Positions 5,086 through 15,121 of a DNA stretch of 44,606 nucleotides are shown piece after piece; the first letter of the stretch is position 1; each line of letters opens with the position of its first letter. Location of the stretch: the NCBI GenBank assembly GCA_028286885.1, contig JAQBQS010000003.1, positions 1-44,606 on the forward strand, given 5' to 3'. The position numbers and the translations under genes are program-made. The stretch comes from Patescibacteria group bacterium (GTDB lineage: Bacteria > Patescibacteriota > Minisyncoccia > Phycocordibacterales > UBA1006). Below the pieces are notes generated by a model, which saw only the letters and a program-made list of their open reading frames with translations, was not told the DNA's origin and made no database searches.

Positions 5086-8000
5086 ATGGCACCGAAAAAA
5101 GCTGCATCAGCAGCACCGGCGTCTGGCGTACTTCCGAAAAAGACATTTTCGAAGTACCGCGTCCCACTCGCTCCGATTCCTCACTTGGTCGAAAATCAAT
5201 TGGCGTCTTACAAGCAGTTCGTAGAAACAGATCTCGCGGCAACGATCAAATCGTTCTCGCCGATGAAGGATTATTCCGGGAAGAAATTCGACCTGGAGTT
5301 TTTGGGCATCACCGTAAATGCTCCTGACCACACTGAACAGCATGCGAAGGACAACAAAATTTCATACGAGGCTGAAATGAAGGCTCGCGTAAAACTCAAG
5401 AACAAAGTTCTCGGAGTCGAGAAGGAACAGGAAATTTTCCTTTCGGAAATTCCTGTCATGACTGAAAACGGAACGTTCATCATCAACGGCGCAGAGCGCG
5501 TCGTCGTTCCACAGCTCGCGCGTTCGCCCGGAGTTTCATTCAATGATCGCCAGACCCGAAAAGGTCGGTTCTTTGGTGCGAAAGTCATTCCTAACCGAGG
5601 AGCATGGATGGAATTCGAATCCGATGCCGATGACGTCATCTACGTCCGTATCGACAAGAAGCGAAAGTTCGTCGTAACGTCGCTTCTGCGCGCGCTCGGC
5701 ATTTCAGGCGACGATGAGGCGATCAAAAAATTGTTCAAGAACGAACTTGCGCAGAAATACGTAACGGTTTCCTTGATCAAGGATCCTGCAAAAGACGTTT
5801 CAGAGTCATTCGTCGAGATTTACCGAAAATTGCGAGATGGAGAAATTGCTTCGGCTGATAACGCGAAGGAATTTGTCGAATCTATTTTGTCAGCGGAGCG
5901 CTACGACTTGTCACTCGTCGGGCGCCACACGTTCAACAAGCGATTCGGAAAATCAATGGACAAGGAGGCTATGGCAGTTTTGACACTCACATCTGACGAT
6001 GTCATCACCATCATCGAGAAAATCGCGGAACTGAACGCGAATCCTAAATCAAAGCCTGACGATATCGACCACTTGGCACATCGCCGCGTGAAGTTCGTCG
6101 GTGAATTGATCCAGGGACGAGTAGCATTCGGTATGCAGCAGATGCGCCGAAACATCCAGGACAAGATGTCTACGATCGACACCGAAACGACGCTTCCGAT
6201 CCAGATCATCAACCAGCGGCCGCTCCAGGCTCGCATCAAGGAATTCTTTACGACAAACCAGTTGTCGCAGTTCCAGGATCAGTCAAACTATTTGGCTGAA
6301 GTCGAACACTTGCGGCGTTTGTCAGCAATGGGTCCGGGGGGACTTACGCGAGAGCGCGCAGGATTCGAGGTTCGCGACGTACACACGTCCCACTACGGAC
6401 GACTCTGCCCGGTTCAGACACCAGAAGGACCAAACATCGGGCTCGTGCTCCAGATGTCTCTTTACGCGCGCGTAAACGACTTCGGAATGATCGAGACTCC
6501 TTATGTGAAGGTAAAGAACGGCAAGATCACGAATGAAATTGAATACCTAAACGCGATGGACGAGGAAAAGGTAACGATCGCGCACGCGGGACTGGCGTAC
6601 GATGCAAGCGGAAAAATTACAGACGACACTGTTGAGGTGCGCATCAAGACAGCTCCGGGAATCGTCAAGAAAGAACTTGTCGATTATGTGGACGTTGCGC
6701 CAAACCAGGCTTTCTCAGTCGGTGCCTCGATGATTCCATTCCTCGAGCATGACGACGCGAAACGATCGCTCATGGGATCAAACATGCAGCGCCAGGCGAT
6801 GCCATGCATTGTTGCGATGGCACCATTGGTTTCAACGGGCATGGAGTCGCGCGCAGCGATCGACTCGGGACGACTTATCATTGCAACAGAAGACGGAACC
6901 GTCGCGCATGCGGACTCGAAAAAAATCGAGGTCAAGAATGCTGCAGGCAAGACGAAGACCTACGAGCTCGCGCAGTTCATGCGAAGCAACCAGGGAACGA
7001 TTTTCCACAACCGACCGATCGTTCGCGAGGGCGACAAGGTAAAGAAAGGAATGGTACTGGCCGATGGAGCCGCAACAGCCAATGGAGAGCTCGCACTCGG
7101 ACAGAATGTTCTGGTTGCGATGATGTGTTGGAACGGTGCGAACTTCGAGGATGCCATCATCCTTTCTGAAAAATTGGTCAAGAACAGCATCTTCAGCTCG
7201 ATTCACATTGATGAATACGAGTGTGTTGTACGCGACACGAAACTTGGCGAGGAAATGACGACGCACGACATTCCGAACGTAGGTGAGGCACGCCTCAAGG
7301 ACTTGGACGAGGATGGAATCATCCGTGTCGGAGCCGAGGTTCGCGAAGGAGATATCTTGGTTGGAAAAATTACTCCAAAGGGAGAGACAGAGCTCACACC
7401 TGAAGAGCGACTTCTCCGAAGCATTTTCGGCGAGAAGGCGCGCGATGTTAAGGATACGTCGGCTCGCATGGAGCACGGACGAAAAGGCCGCGTTGTCGGT
7501 GTCAAAATCCACTCACGAGAAGCAGGGCATGTTTTGCCATCGGGAGTTATCAAAATTGTCTACGTTGAAATCGCACAGCTCCGAAACATCCAGGTCGGCG
7601 ATAAGTTGGCCGGACGACACGGAAACAAGGGAGTTATCTCGACGATTTTGCCCGAGGAAGACATGCCATACATGGCTGACGGAACGGCTGTTGAAGTCGT
7701 ACTGACCTCGCTCGGAGTATCGTCGCGAATGAACTTGGGACAGATTTTGGAAATGCACCTTGGTCTCGCTGCGAACACACTTCATTACCAGGCAGTTGTT
7801 CCGCCGTTTGCTGGCGCAACACCGGACGAAGTGAAAAACGAATTGACTGAGGCAGGATTTGCATCGTCAGGAAAAGTAAAACTCTACGACGGACGAACGG
7901 GCGAGGCATTCGACCAGGATGTTGCCGTCGGCTATATGTACATCTTGAAACTCTCGCACATGGTGGAGGACAAGATGCACGCGCGATCGGTTGGTCCTTA

Positions 8001-8313
8001 CTCTCTCATTACGCAGCAGCCGCTCGGAGGAAAATCACAGTCAGGAGGACAGCGATTCGGAGAAATGGAAGTGTGGGCGCTTGAAGGTTACGGCGCAGCC
8101 CACATCTTGCGAGAAATGCTCACCGTAAAATCCGACGATATCTTGGGACGAACATCCGCGTTCGATTCATTGATCAAGGGAGAGAATTTGAAAGAACCAA
8201 ACACGCCGGCATCGTTTAAGGTAATGCTTAACTACTTGCGAGGTCTTGCACTCGACGTGAAGCTGGGAGGGTCGAAGAATTACGAACAGACGTATGAAGA
8301 GTCGTCACAGTAA
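5086..8313 (+). CDS. rpoB: DNA-directed RNA polymerase subunit beta
   Basis: Beta subunit of the core RNA polymerase, forming one pincer of the active-site cleft. At 1075 residues it is a compact version without large lineage inserts. Recognisable parts include the N-terminal FSKYRVPLAPIPHLVENQL, the rifampicin-pocket region (LSQFQDQSNYLAEVEHLRRLSAMGPGGL, near 6265-6350), the GRLCPVQTPEGPNIGLV motif, and the C-terminal GGKSQSGGQRFGEMEVWALEGYGAA. A short basic Ala/Lys/Pro extension (first 20 residues) precedes the conserved part. It heads a four-gene operon; rpoC follows after 15 nt. There is no ribosomal-protein operon upstream, unlike the common rplJL-rpoBC order. Confidence 0.98.
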   Translation: MAPKKAASAAPASGVLPKKTFSKYRVPLAPIPHLVENQLASYKQFVETDLAATIKSFSPMKDYSGKKFDLEFLGITVNAPDHTEQHAKDNKISYEAEMKARVKLKNKVLGVEKEQEIFLSEIPVMTENGTFIINGAERVVVPQLARSPGVSFNDRQTRKGRFFGAKVIPNRGAWMEFESDADDVIYVRIDKKRKFVVTSLLRALGISGDDEAIKKLFKNELAQKYVTVSLIKDPAKDVSESFVEIYRKLRDGEIASADNAKEFVESILSAERYDLSLVGRHTFNKRFGKSMDKEAMAVLTLTSDDVITIIEKIAELNANPKSKPDDIDHLAHRRVKFVGELIQGRVAFGMQQMRRNIQDKMSTIDTETTLPIQIINQRPLQARIKEFFTTNQLSQFQDQSNYLAEVEHLRRLSAMGPGGLTRERAGFEVRDVHTSHYGRLCPVQTPEGPNIGLVLQMSLYARVNDFGMIETPYVKVKNGKITNEIEYLNAMDEEKVTIAHAGLAYDASGKITDDTVEVRIKTAPGIVKKELVDYVDVAPNQAFSVGASMIPFLEHDDAKRSLMGSNMQRQAMPCIVAMAPLVSTGMESRAAIDSGRLIIATEDGTVAHADSKKIEVKNAAGKTKTYELAQFMRSNQGTIFHNRPIVREGDKVKKGMVLADGAATANGELALGQNVLVAMMCWNGANFEDAIILSEKLVKNSIFSSIHIDEYECVVRDTKLGEEMTTHDIPNVGEARLKDLDEDGIIRVGAEVREGDILVGKITPKGETELTPEERLLRSIFGEKARDVKDTSARMEHGRKGRVVGVKIHSREAGHVLPSGVIKIVYVEIAQLRNIQVGDKLAGRHGNKGVISTILPEEDMPYMADGTAVEVVLTSLGVSSRMNLGQILEMHLGLAANTLHYQAVVPPFAGATPDEVKNELTEAGFASSGKVKLYDGRTGEAFDQDVAVGYMYILKLSHMVEDKMHARSVGPYSLITQQPLGGKSQSGGQRFGEMEVWALEGYGAAHILREMLTVKSDDILGRTSAFDSLIKGENLKEPNTPASFKVMLNYLRGLALDVKLGGSKNYEQTYEESSQ

Positions 8314-8328
8314 TCTCACACTATTTAT

Positions 8329-11300
8329 ATGAACACACAAAATACACGAGATCACGCGACATTTTCGCCGGATACTATTTCGCTTTCGCTCGCGTCTCCG
8401 GAGCGAATCAGGCAATGGTCCTATGGCGAAGTATTGAAGCCTGAAACAATCAACTATCGAACCGGCCGCTCTGAACGCGGAGGCTTGTTCGACGAGAAAG
8501 TATTCGGTCCCGAGAAGGATTACGAGTGCTACTGCGGAAAATACAAACGCATCCGGTACGCCGGAATCATCTGCGAGAAATGCGGAGTTGAAGTTACGAA
8601 AGCCATCGTTCGCCGAGAACGAATGGGGCACATCGAACTCGCGTCTCCTGTTGCGCACATCTGGTTCTTGCGAGGAATTCCGTCACGACTTGCGACGCTC
8701 CTCGACATCCCGATCAACCAGCTCGAGAAGGTCATTTACTTCGCGGGTTACATCGTCACTGAAATCCACCAGTCCGAGAAAGACAGGATTTTGAAGGAGC
8801 TCGACAACGAATTCAAGATTCGCATGAAGACGCTCGACACGGATGCCGAGAAAGACAAGTTGAAAGATTTGTTCTCTGTGACGAAAAAAGACCTTGTTGA
8901 TCTCGTACCTCTTCGCATTTTGACCGAGGCCGAGTTCTACAAATTCTCGACGAAATTCTCGACGGTCTTTGAGGCGGGAATCGGAGCCGAGGCAGTATTT
9001 GATATTTTGAAAAAACTTGATCTGCAGTCATTGGTTGCAGGAATCGAAAAGCATTTGGCAAAAGATCCTGCGACGCATGAAAAAATCGAAAAGCGATTGC
9101 ACATGATCCGGTCGCTCATCCACTCGAACCAGCGTCCTGAATGGATGTTCTTGACGACGATTCCGGTGATTCCGCCGCAGCTCCGACCGATGGTCGCTCT
9201 TGAAGGCGGACGACATGCAACGTCCGACGTCAACGACTTGTACCGACGCGTGATCAACCGAAACAACCGATTGAAGAAGCTCAAGGAAATCGGCGCGCCG
9301 GATGTCATCTTGCGAAACGAAAAACGAATTCTCCAAGAAGCAGTGGACTCGCTGATCGACAACACGATCCGCAAGCATTCAGGTTCTGTGGCTATGTCAC
9401 AGGCGCAGCGACGACAGTTGAAATCTCTCGCGGACGCCATCAAAGGAAAGCAGGGACTCTTGCGACAGAACTTGCTTGGTAAACGAGTGGACTACTCAGG
9501 ACGATCGGTAATCGTCGTGGGACCAACTTTGAAACTCAACCAGTGCGGACTTCCGAAGTTTATGGCTCTTGAACTCTTCCGACCTTTCGTGATTTCAAAA
9601 ATCTTGAAGCGGGAATTGGCGTACAACATCCGAGGAGCCGGAAAGCTCATCGAGGACGGAGCACCGGAAGTATGGGAAATCCTCGAAGAGGTTATTCAGG
9701 GCAAGTATGTCCTTCTTAACCGAGCTCCGACATTGCACCGACTTTCGATCCAGGCTTTCAATCCGGTATTGATCGAAGGTAAGGCGATTCAGGTTCACCC
9801 GATGGTATGTAACGCGTTCAACGCCGACTTCGACGGAGACCAGATGGCCGTTCATGTTCCATTGTCAGACGAGGCGCAGATTGAGGCGCGTGAACTTGTT
9901 GCATCGAACAAAAACCTGCTCAAACCGCAGGACGGGAAGCCGATTACGCAGCCGTCGCAGGATCTCGTTTTGGGATGCTACTGGGTTACGAAAATCATTT
10001 CGGGCGCGAAGGGAGAAGGGAAAATGTTTTCAAGTCCGGCAGAGGCGATTTCCGCCTACGACAACAATATTGTCGACGTGCGCGCGAAAATTTATGTCTT
10101 GCCTGACGAAAAAACTCGTTATGCGTTTGCAGGAGGAAAAGCATTCGAGACGACCGTCGGACGCATCATGTTCAACAACGTCTTGCCTGACGATTACGAA
10201 TACGTAAACATCGAAGTAACCAAGAAGATTACGGGGCAAGTCGTCGACACGGCGATCAACAAATACGGATTCGACGCGACGCCGGCAATTCTCGACGCGA
10301 TCAAGGTCTTCGGCCAGAAGTTCTCGACAAAATCGGGAACGACGATCGGAATCGACGATGCGCTCGTGCCAGTCGAGAAGACGGACATCATCATCGAGGG
10401 GCGCAAGCAGGAAGCCGTCATCATCGACCAGTTCATGGACGGTCTCATTTCCGATGATGAGCGATACAACAAATTGATCGAGCTTTGGGAGAGCGTGAAC
10501 CGAAAGATCCAGAAGGCCGTCGACAAGCACATGCACGAGTCCGAATCAATGTTCGACCAGATCGTTTCGGGCGCGCGAGGAAACTTGTCATCGCTCTCGC
10601 AGATGGCGGGAATGAAGGGTGTCATCGTCAACACGACAGGACGCCCGATCGACTTCCCGATCATCGCTTCTTACAAGGAGGGACTTTCTCCGATCGAGTA
10701 CTTCATTACGAACCACGGTTCTCGAAAGGGACTTACCGACACGGCTCTTAACACGGCGCTCGCCGGCTACATGACGCGAAAGCTCGCGGTCGTGGGACAG
10801 GACGTCGTCGTCAACGAGGAGGACTGCGGAACCAAGAAGGGTCTCAAGATGAAGGAAGAAAACATCGACGGAATGGTGCGCCCCGTATCGACAAACATTG
10901 TCGGACGAATCATTGCCGAGAATGTCAAGGATGCCGAAGGTACTGTCATGTTCAAGCGCGGACACTTGATCTCTCGAGCTGATGCGAAAGCAATCGACAA
11001 CTCAGGAATCAAGGATGTCATTGTTCGGTCACCGCTTACCTGCGAAACGGTAAACGGAATTTGCCGGCAGTGCTACGGGCTCGACCTTGGACGAAACAAT
11101 ATGGTCAAGCTTGGAGAAGCTGTTGGAATTATCGCCGGACAGGCCATCGGAGAGCCGGGAACGCAGCTTACGCTTCGAACGATGCACGGCGGAGGAGTCG
11201 TCGGTAACGACATTACGGCCGGACTTCCTCGAGTATCGGAATTGTTCGAATGTACCGCTATCAAAATCCCAGCTGTCGTTTCAGACACGGACGGAGAAGT

Positions 11301-11985
11301 TGTCGAGATCAAAAATGACGGCGTTCAAAAAACGATTGTCGTTCTCTCGGACGTTTCAAAAGCAGAAGACAAGTCGCACGAGTTCCCAGTGGATCCTCGC
11401 CGAAGCGTGGTCGTCAAAATCGGCAACCGCGTCAGGAAGGGCGACTTGATGACCGACGGAGCGGCTGATTCCAAAGAGCTCTACAAACTTGCAGGATTCG
11501 ACCGAACGCAGGAATACATCATTGCCGAGATCAACAAGGTATACGAATTGCATGCGACCCCGATTGCGCGCAAGCACTTGGAAATCATCGTCCGCCAGAT
11601 GTTTTCTCGAGTTGGAATCAAGAAGGCAAACGATTCAAAGTTCACGACAGGACAGGTTGTCGAGCGAGGCGAGTACGTCTTGGAAAATCGAAAGGTTGAA
11701 GCCGCAGGCAAGATTCTTGCCGAAGGCGTCGATCTGCTCCGAGGAATTTCAGAAGTTTCGCTCACGGCGAAATCATGGATGTCGGCGGCGGCCTTCCAGC
11801 GCGTTACACGAGTACTCGTCAACAACGCCATTGAGGCAGGAACTGATGAGCTTCGAGGTTTGATGGAGAACGTAATGATTGGAGGACTGATTCCAGCAGG
11901 AACAGGTTTCTCAGATGAATTCGTCCCAGCGCTCAAGAATGTTCCGAAGCAGGAGAAAGCAATCATCCACGAGCCGCGATCATAG
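8329..11985 (+). CDS. rpoC: DNA-directed RNA polymerase subunit beta-prime
   Basis: Catalytic beta-prime subunit, 1218 residues. The N-terminal zinc site uses C67, C69, C82 and C85 (ECYCG...ICEKCG). The Mg-binding NADFDGDQMAVH motif is at about residue 498. The second zinc cluster is CGTKKG near 832 with CETVNGICRQC near 905. The bridge-helix and trigger-loop regions (SYKEGLSPIEYFITNHGSRKGLTDTA; GEPGTQLTLRTMHGGG) are intact. The gap after rpoB is TCTCACACTATTTAT and the gap before dnaG is TCATAGACTAAATAT, both exactly 15 nt and similar to each other, with no Shine-Dalgarno. Confidence 0.98.
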   Translation: MNTQNTRDHATFSPDTISLSLASPERIRQWSYGEVLKPETINYRTGRSERGGLFDEKVFGPEKDYECYCGKYKRIRYAGIICEKCGVEVTKAIVRRERMGHIELASPVAHIWFLRGIPSRLATLLDIPINQLEKVIYFAGYIVTEIHQSEKDRILKELDNEFKIRMKTLDTDAEKDKLKDLFSVTKKDLVDLVPLRILTEAEFYKFSTKFSTVFEAGIGAEAVFDILKKLDLQSLVAGIEKHLAKDPATHEKIEKRLHMIRSLIHSNQRPEWMFLTTIPVIPPQLRPMVALEGGRHATSDVNDLYRRVINRNNRLKKLKEIGAPDVILRNEKRILQEAVDSLIDNTIRKHSGSVAMSQAQRRQLKSLADAIKGKQGLLRQNLLGKRVDYSGRSVIVVGPTLKLNQCGLPKFMALELFRPFVISKILKRELAYNIRGAGKLIEDGAPEVWEILEEVIQGKYVLLNRAPTLHRLSIQAFNPVLIEGKAIQVHPMVCNAFNADFDGDQMAVHVPLSDEAQIEARELVASNKNLLKPQDGKPITQPSQDLVLGCYWVTKIISGAKGEGKMFSSPAEAISAYDNNIVDVRAKIYVLPDEKTRYAFAGGKAFETTVGRIMFNNVLPDDYEYVNIEVTKKITGQVVDTAINKYGFDATPAILDAIKVFGQKFSTKSGTTIGIDDALVPVEKTDIIIEGRKQEAVIIDQFMDGLISDDERYNKLIELWESVNRKIQKAVDKHMHESESMFDQIVSGARGNLSSLSQMAGMKGVIVNTTGRPIDFPIIASYKEGLSPIEYFITNHGSRKGLTDTALNTALAGYMTRKLAVVGQDVVVNEEDCGTKKGLKMKEENIDGMVRPVSTNIVGRIIAENVKDAEGTVMFKRGHLISRADAKAIDNSGIKDVIVRSPLTCETVNGICRQCYGLDLGRNNMVKLGEAVGIIAGQAIGEPGTQLTLRTMHGGGVVGNDITAGLPRVSELFECTAIKIPAVVSDTDGEVVEIKNDGVQKTIVVLSDVSKAEDKSHEFPVDPRRSVVVKIGNRVRKGDLMTDGAADSKELYKLAGFDRTQEYIIAEINKVYELHATPIARKHLEIIVRQMFSRVGIKKANDSKFTTGQVVERGEYVLENRKVEAAGKILAEGVDLLRGISEVSLTAKSWMSAAAFQRVTRVLVNNAIEAGTDELRGLMENVMIGGLIPAGTGFSDEFVPALKNVPKQEKAIIHEPRS

Positions 11986-12000
11986 TCATAGACTAAATAT

Positions 12001-13695
12001 ATGCAGTCAAACCGAACAACCATCGAAACGATCAAGCAGAAGCTGCCGATTGAGTCGGTGGTTGGTTCGTATATAAAATTGGAGAGAATGGGCAAAAACT
12101 ACAAGGCGCGGTGTCCTTTCCATAGCGAAAAGACGGCAAGCTTCCAGGTGACGCCGGATCTCGGGATTTACAAATGTTTCGGGTGCCAGAAAGGAGGCGA
12201 TATTTTCGCCTTCGTACAGGAAATCGAAGGGGTGACATTCTACGAGTCACTCGTTTCTCTCGCCGAGAAGGCCGGTGTCACGCTTGAAAAAGGCGGAGAC
12301 AGCGAGAAGCCGAGCAAGCTTGCGACCTATCGCGAAATCATGAACACGGCTGCGAAATTCTACGAAGTGAATTTCCGCAAGTCTCCCGAAATCGTCGAGT
12401 ATCTCTTGTCGCGCGGACTGACCAAGGAAACGATGGTCGCGTGGCGCATCGGATACGCGCCGAAAGGGTGGAGCAACGCATCTGACTTCTTGAAGAAGAA
12501 ATTCTCTGCACAAGATATCATGGCTGTCGGTTTGGGAATCCAGGGCGATCGGGGAATCTACGACCGGTTCCGCGAGCGCATCATGTTTCCGATTTCGGAC
12601 AGTCAGGGCCGTGTCGTTGCATTCGCCGGACGCGTCGTTCCGGGAACCGAGGAAGCGTCCAAGCCCGTTGGAAAATACATCAACAGCCCCGACACCGAGC
12701 TCTATCACAAATCAAACGTCCTCTACGGATTCGACAAGGCAAAATCATTTATTCATGCAGATGGATTTGCGATCCTGGTTGAGGGTCAGATGGATATTGT
12801 CATGGCGCACCAATCAGGTACCAAGAATACCGTCGCCATTTCCGGAACGGCTGCGACTGACGAGCATATGCGAATGCTTGGACGGTTCACCGAGGAAATC
12901 GCGATTGCTCTCGATGCGGATGCGGCGGGACTTGCCGCCGCGCAGAAAACGGCGATTGTCGCGTATCGAAACGATATGCGTGTGAGCGTCATTGATATTC
13001 CGAGCGGAAAAGATCCGGCCGATGCGATTCGCGAGGATCCCGATCAATGGAAATCATCAATCGCCAATCGTCGCGACTTCATCACATTCCGCCTTGAAAA
13101 AATGAACGAGCAAGGAGGCGACAAGCTTGCCATCGCCAAGAAGGAACTGTTTCCGATTTTGCGAGAATTCAAATCCCAAATCAGACTGGATGACAAGATG
13201 CAGGAAATTGCCCGGGCGTTTCGACAGTCGTCTGTTGAGCCCGTGCGCCGCGATTTCGAGGAATTCTTGAAACAGAATCCCCTTGCTCCCAAGAAGGAAG
13301 AGGAACAGCCGAAACCGAAAGGCCGCGACACGCTCGCCGATGCGATCGGCATGCTCCTGGCCCTGAAGGATCAGCCGTACTTCGAAACGTTCAAAACCAA
13401 GTTCGAACAGATGATGAACATGCCGCTCTCCGAGCTGTTCGAAACGGTTCCCGACCTCGACCGCGCCCAGTCGCAGTTTGCTGCCGAGCAGGGGCTTGGA
13501 GACTTGGATGACGAAACCCATCAGGAACACCGGTTCGTCCACTTGATCTTGCAGCACCAATTGGATATGCTCGAGCGAGACAGAAAGCGGATCGAGGACT
13601 CCATTGCAAAGGATCCGTCGGACGAGTCGCATTTGCGAGTGCTGTCGGAGCTCCTTCGCAGGCGCGACCAGATTATCCATCAACTGACCCATTAA
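12001..13695 (+). CDS. dnaG: DNA primase
   Basis: Makes RNA primers for replication. The 564-residue protein has a CHC2 zinc finger (C38, H41, C59, C62), the RNA-polymerase core, and a Toprim domain with VEGQMDIV near 260 and the Asp-rich ALDADAAGLAAA near 305. The C-terminal third (from about 440) is divergent and charged, corresponding to the helicase-binding region. It sits between rpoC and rpoD; the rpoD start follows the stop after three bases. The dnaG-rpoD pairing matches the macromolecular-synthesis operon of other bacteria, but its fusion to rpoBC is unusual. Confidence 0.96.
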   Translation: MQSNRTTIETIKQKLPIESVVGSYIKLERMGKNYKARCPFHSEKTASFQVTPDLGIYKCFGCQKGGDIFAFVQEIEGVTFYESLVSLAEKAGVTLEKGGDSEKPSKLATYREIMNTAAKFYEVNFRKSPEIVEYLLSRGLTKETMVAWRIGYAPKGWSNASDFLKKKFSAQDIMAVGLGIQGDRGIYDRFRERIMFPISDSQGRVVAFAGRVVPGTEEASKPVGKYINSPDTELYHKSNVLYGFDKAKSFIHADGFAILVEGQMDIVMAHQSGTKNTVAISGTAATDEHMRMLGRFTEEIAIALDADAAGLAAAQKTAIVAYRNDMRVSVIDIPSGKDPADAIREDPDQWKSSIANRRDFITFRLEKMNEQGGDKLAIAKKELFPILREFKSQIRLDDKMQEIARAFRQSSVEPVRRDFEEFLKQNPLAPKKEEEQPKPKGRDTLADAIGMLLALKDQPYFETFKTKFEQMMNMPLSELFETVPDLDRAQSQFAAEQGLGDLDDETHQEHRFVHLILQHQLDMLERDRKRIEDSIAKDPSDESHLRVLSELLRRRDQIIHQLTH

Positions 13696-13698
13696 TCT

Positions 13699-15009
13699 AT
13701 GCCAACACCAAAAAAACAACCTAAAAAAACAGCCAAGAAAACAGCGCCTAAAAAGGCGGTGAAGAAAGCTGCGGCCAAAAAGCTTCCTGCCAAGAAGGCT
13801 GTCAAAAAGGCAGTACCTAAAAAAGCTGTTTCCAAGGCGCCGGCAAAGAAGGTCGCGCCTAAGAAAGCTGCCGCCAAAAAAGGCAAAGCTGTTTCGAAAA
13901 AGAAAATCGATACCGCTCCGGCCAAAGGTCTGACCAAGGAGCAGGTTGATGCGCGCGTTGCGACGCTGATCGAAAAAGGGAAGAAGCGACGATTTTTGAC
14001 ATTCGATGAAATCTTAAAATCCTTTCCTGATGTCGAGGAGGACATCATGTTCCTCGATGACCTTTATAGCCGCTTTGGTGATGCGGGAATCGATATCATC
14101 GAGACAGGAGGATTGCTTTCAGGTGATACGGAGGATGACGCGCTTCTCTCGGGCAAGCGCTATGAGCGAACGTCGAATTCAAACGATTCGGTGCAGCTCT
14201 ATTTGCGAGAGATCGGAAAGTTTCCCTTGCTCAAGGGTCCTGAGGAGCGAGACTTGGCGAAGCGCGTAATGGAGGGAGACGCGGAGGCGCGAAATCTTCT
14301 CGCGCAGGCGAACTTGCGACTGGTGGTATCGGTTGCGAAGAAATGGGCGAACCGAAGTCCCGACCTGACGCTTCTCGACTTGATTCAGGAGGGAAACATC
14401 GGACTCTACAAAGCCGTCGACAAGTTCGACTACACGAAGGGATTCAAATTCTCGACATACGCGACGTGGTGGATCAAGCAGTCGATCACGCGAGCCTTGG
14501 CCGACCAGTCGCGAACGATCCGCATTCCGGTCCACATGGTGGAAACCATTTCAAAGTACAAACAGGTCTATCGACGACTTGAACAGGACTTGGGACGAAC
14601 GCCGCTTCCTGAGGAGATCGCGATGGAAATGGGACTCGAGGTTGAGAAAATCTACATGATCAACAAGATCAACCAGTCGACCAAATCGCTCGACGAGGCG
14701 GTCGGATCGGGCGACGACGACAAGTCAACGGCGATCGAATTCTACAAAGACGAATCGATCCTGTCTCCTGACAAGGAAGCGTCAAGGCGTATTATCAAGG
14801 ATCAGTTCCAGGAAATCCTGAACGATCTGTCTCCGAAGGAGCAGAAGATCATCGAGATGCGCTACGGAATCCATGACGGCATCAGCCACACGCTCGAGGA
14901 AGTAGGGAAGGAGTTTGCGGTTACCCGCGAGCGCATCCGGCAGATCGAGGCGAAGGTGCATGACAAGATTCGGGCGAATGAGAAGGTGATGAAACTTAAA
15001 GACTACTAA
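13699..15009 (+). CDS. rpoD: Primary RNA polymerase sigma factor (SigA/RpoD)
   Basis: Housekeeping sigma-70 factor, 436 residues. Residues 1-76 are a histone-like tail of Lys, Ala and Pro. A region-1.1-like segment follows (about 78-135), then region 1.2/2 ([15 protein letters not shown] at 164-178; [12 protein letters not shown] at 205-216; [20 protein letters not shown] at 227-246; [11 protein letters not shown] at 251-261), region 3, and region 4.2 ([20 protein letters not shown] at 398-417). The TTGACA/TATAAT-like promoters across the window fit this sigma. Translation probably couples to dnaG. A strong 19-bp terminator follows. Confidence 0.97.
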   Translation: MPTPKKQPKKTAKKTAPKKAVKKAAAKKLPAKKAVKKAVPKKAVSKAPAKKVAPKKAAAKKGKAVSKKKIDTAPAKGLTKEQVDARVATLIEKGKKRRFLTFDEILKSFPDVEEDIMFLDDLYSRFGDAGIDIIETGGLLSGDTEDDALLSGKRYERTSNSNDSVQLYLREIGKFPLLKGPEERDLAKRVMEGDAEARNLLAQANLRLVVSVAKKWANRSPDLTLLDLIQEGNIGLYKAVDKFDYTKGFKFSTYATWWIKQSITRALADQSRTIRIPVHMVETISKYKQVYRRLEQDLGRTPLPEEIAMEMGLEVEKIYMINKINQSTKSLDEAVGSGDDDKSTAIEFYKDESILSPDKEASRRIIKDQFQEILNDLSPKEQKIIEMRYGIHDGISHTLEEVGKEFAVTRERIRQIEAKVHDKIRANEKVMKLKDY

Positions 15010-15049
15010 ATACTAAAAACCCCTTATAAAATAAGGGGTTTTTAGTATT
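15009..15049 (+). terminator. Terminator of the rpoB-rpoD operon
   Basis: A 19-bp perfect stem (15009-15027 with 15031-15049) with an AAA loop. The last two bases of the stem (TT) are the first two bases of the next -35 box. Confidence 0.95.
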
Positions 15050-15076
15050 GACTTTATATAGAAAATGTGCTAATAT
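15048..15076 (+). promoter_or_regulatory. Promoter of the 138-aa membrane protein
   Basis: TTGACT (15048-15053), a 17-bp spacer and TGC-TAATAT (15071-15076). The leader is about 39 nt and G-poor. Confidence 0.85.
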
Positions 15077-15121
15077 AGTAGAGTATTCTTTTTAACTAAA
15101 TAAAATCTTAAATCAACAACT

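Noticed and set aside
5079-5087. TGCTATTAT overlapping the rpoB start as a promoter
   Set aside because: It matches the extended -10 pattern, but transcription would begin inside the gene after the ATG.
11481-12095. Minus-strand frame of 204 codons opposite the rpoC end and dnaG start
   Set aside because: Antisense to two strongly conserved genes, no promoter.
13699-13926. Lys-Ala-Pro repeats at the rpoD start as a separate histone-like gene
   Set aside because: The frame continues without a stop into region 1 of the sigma factor.
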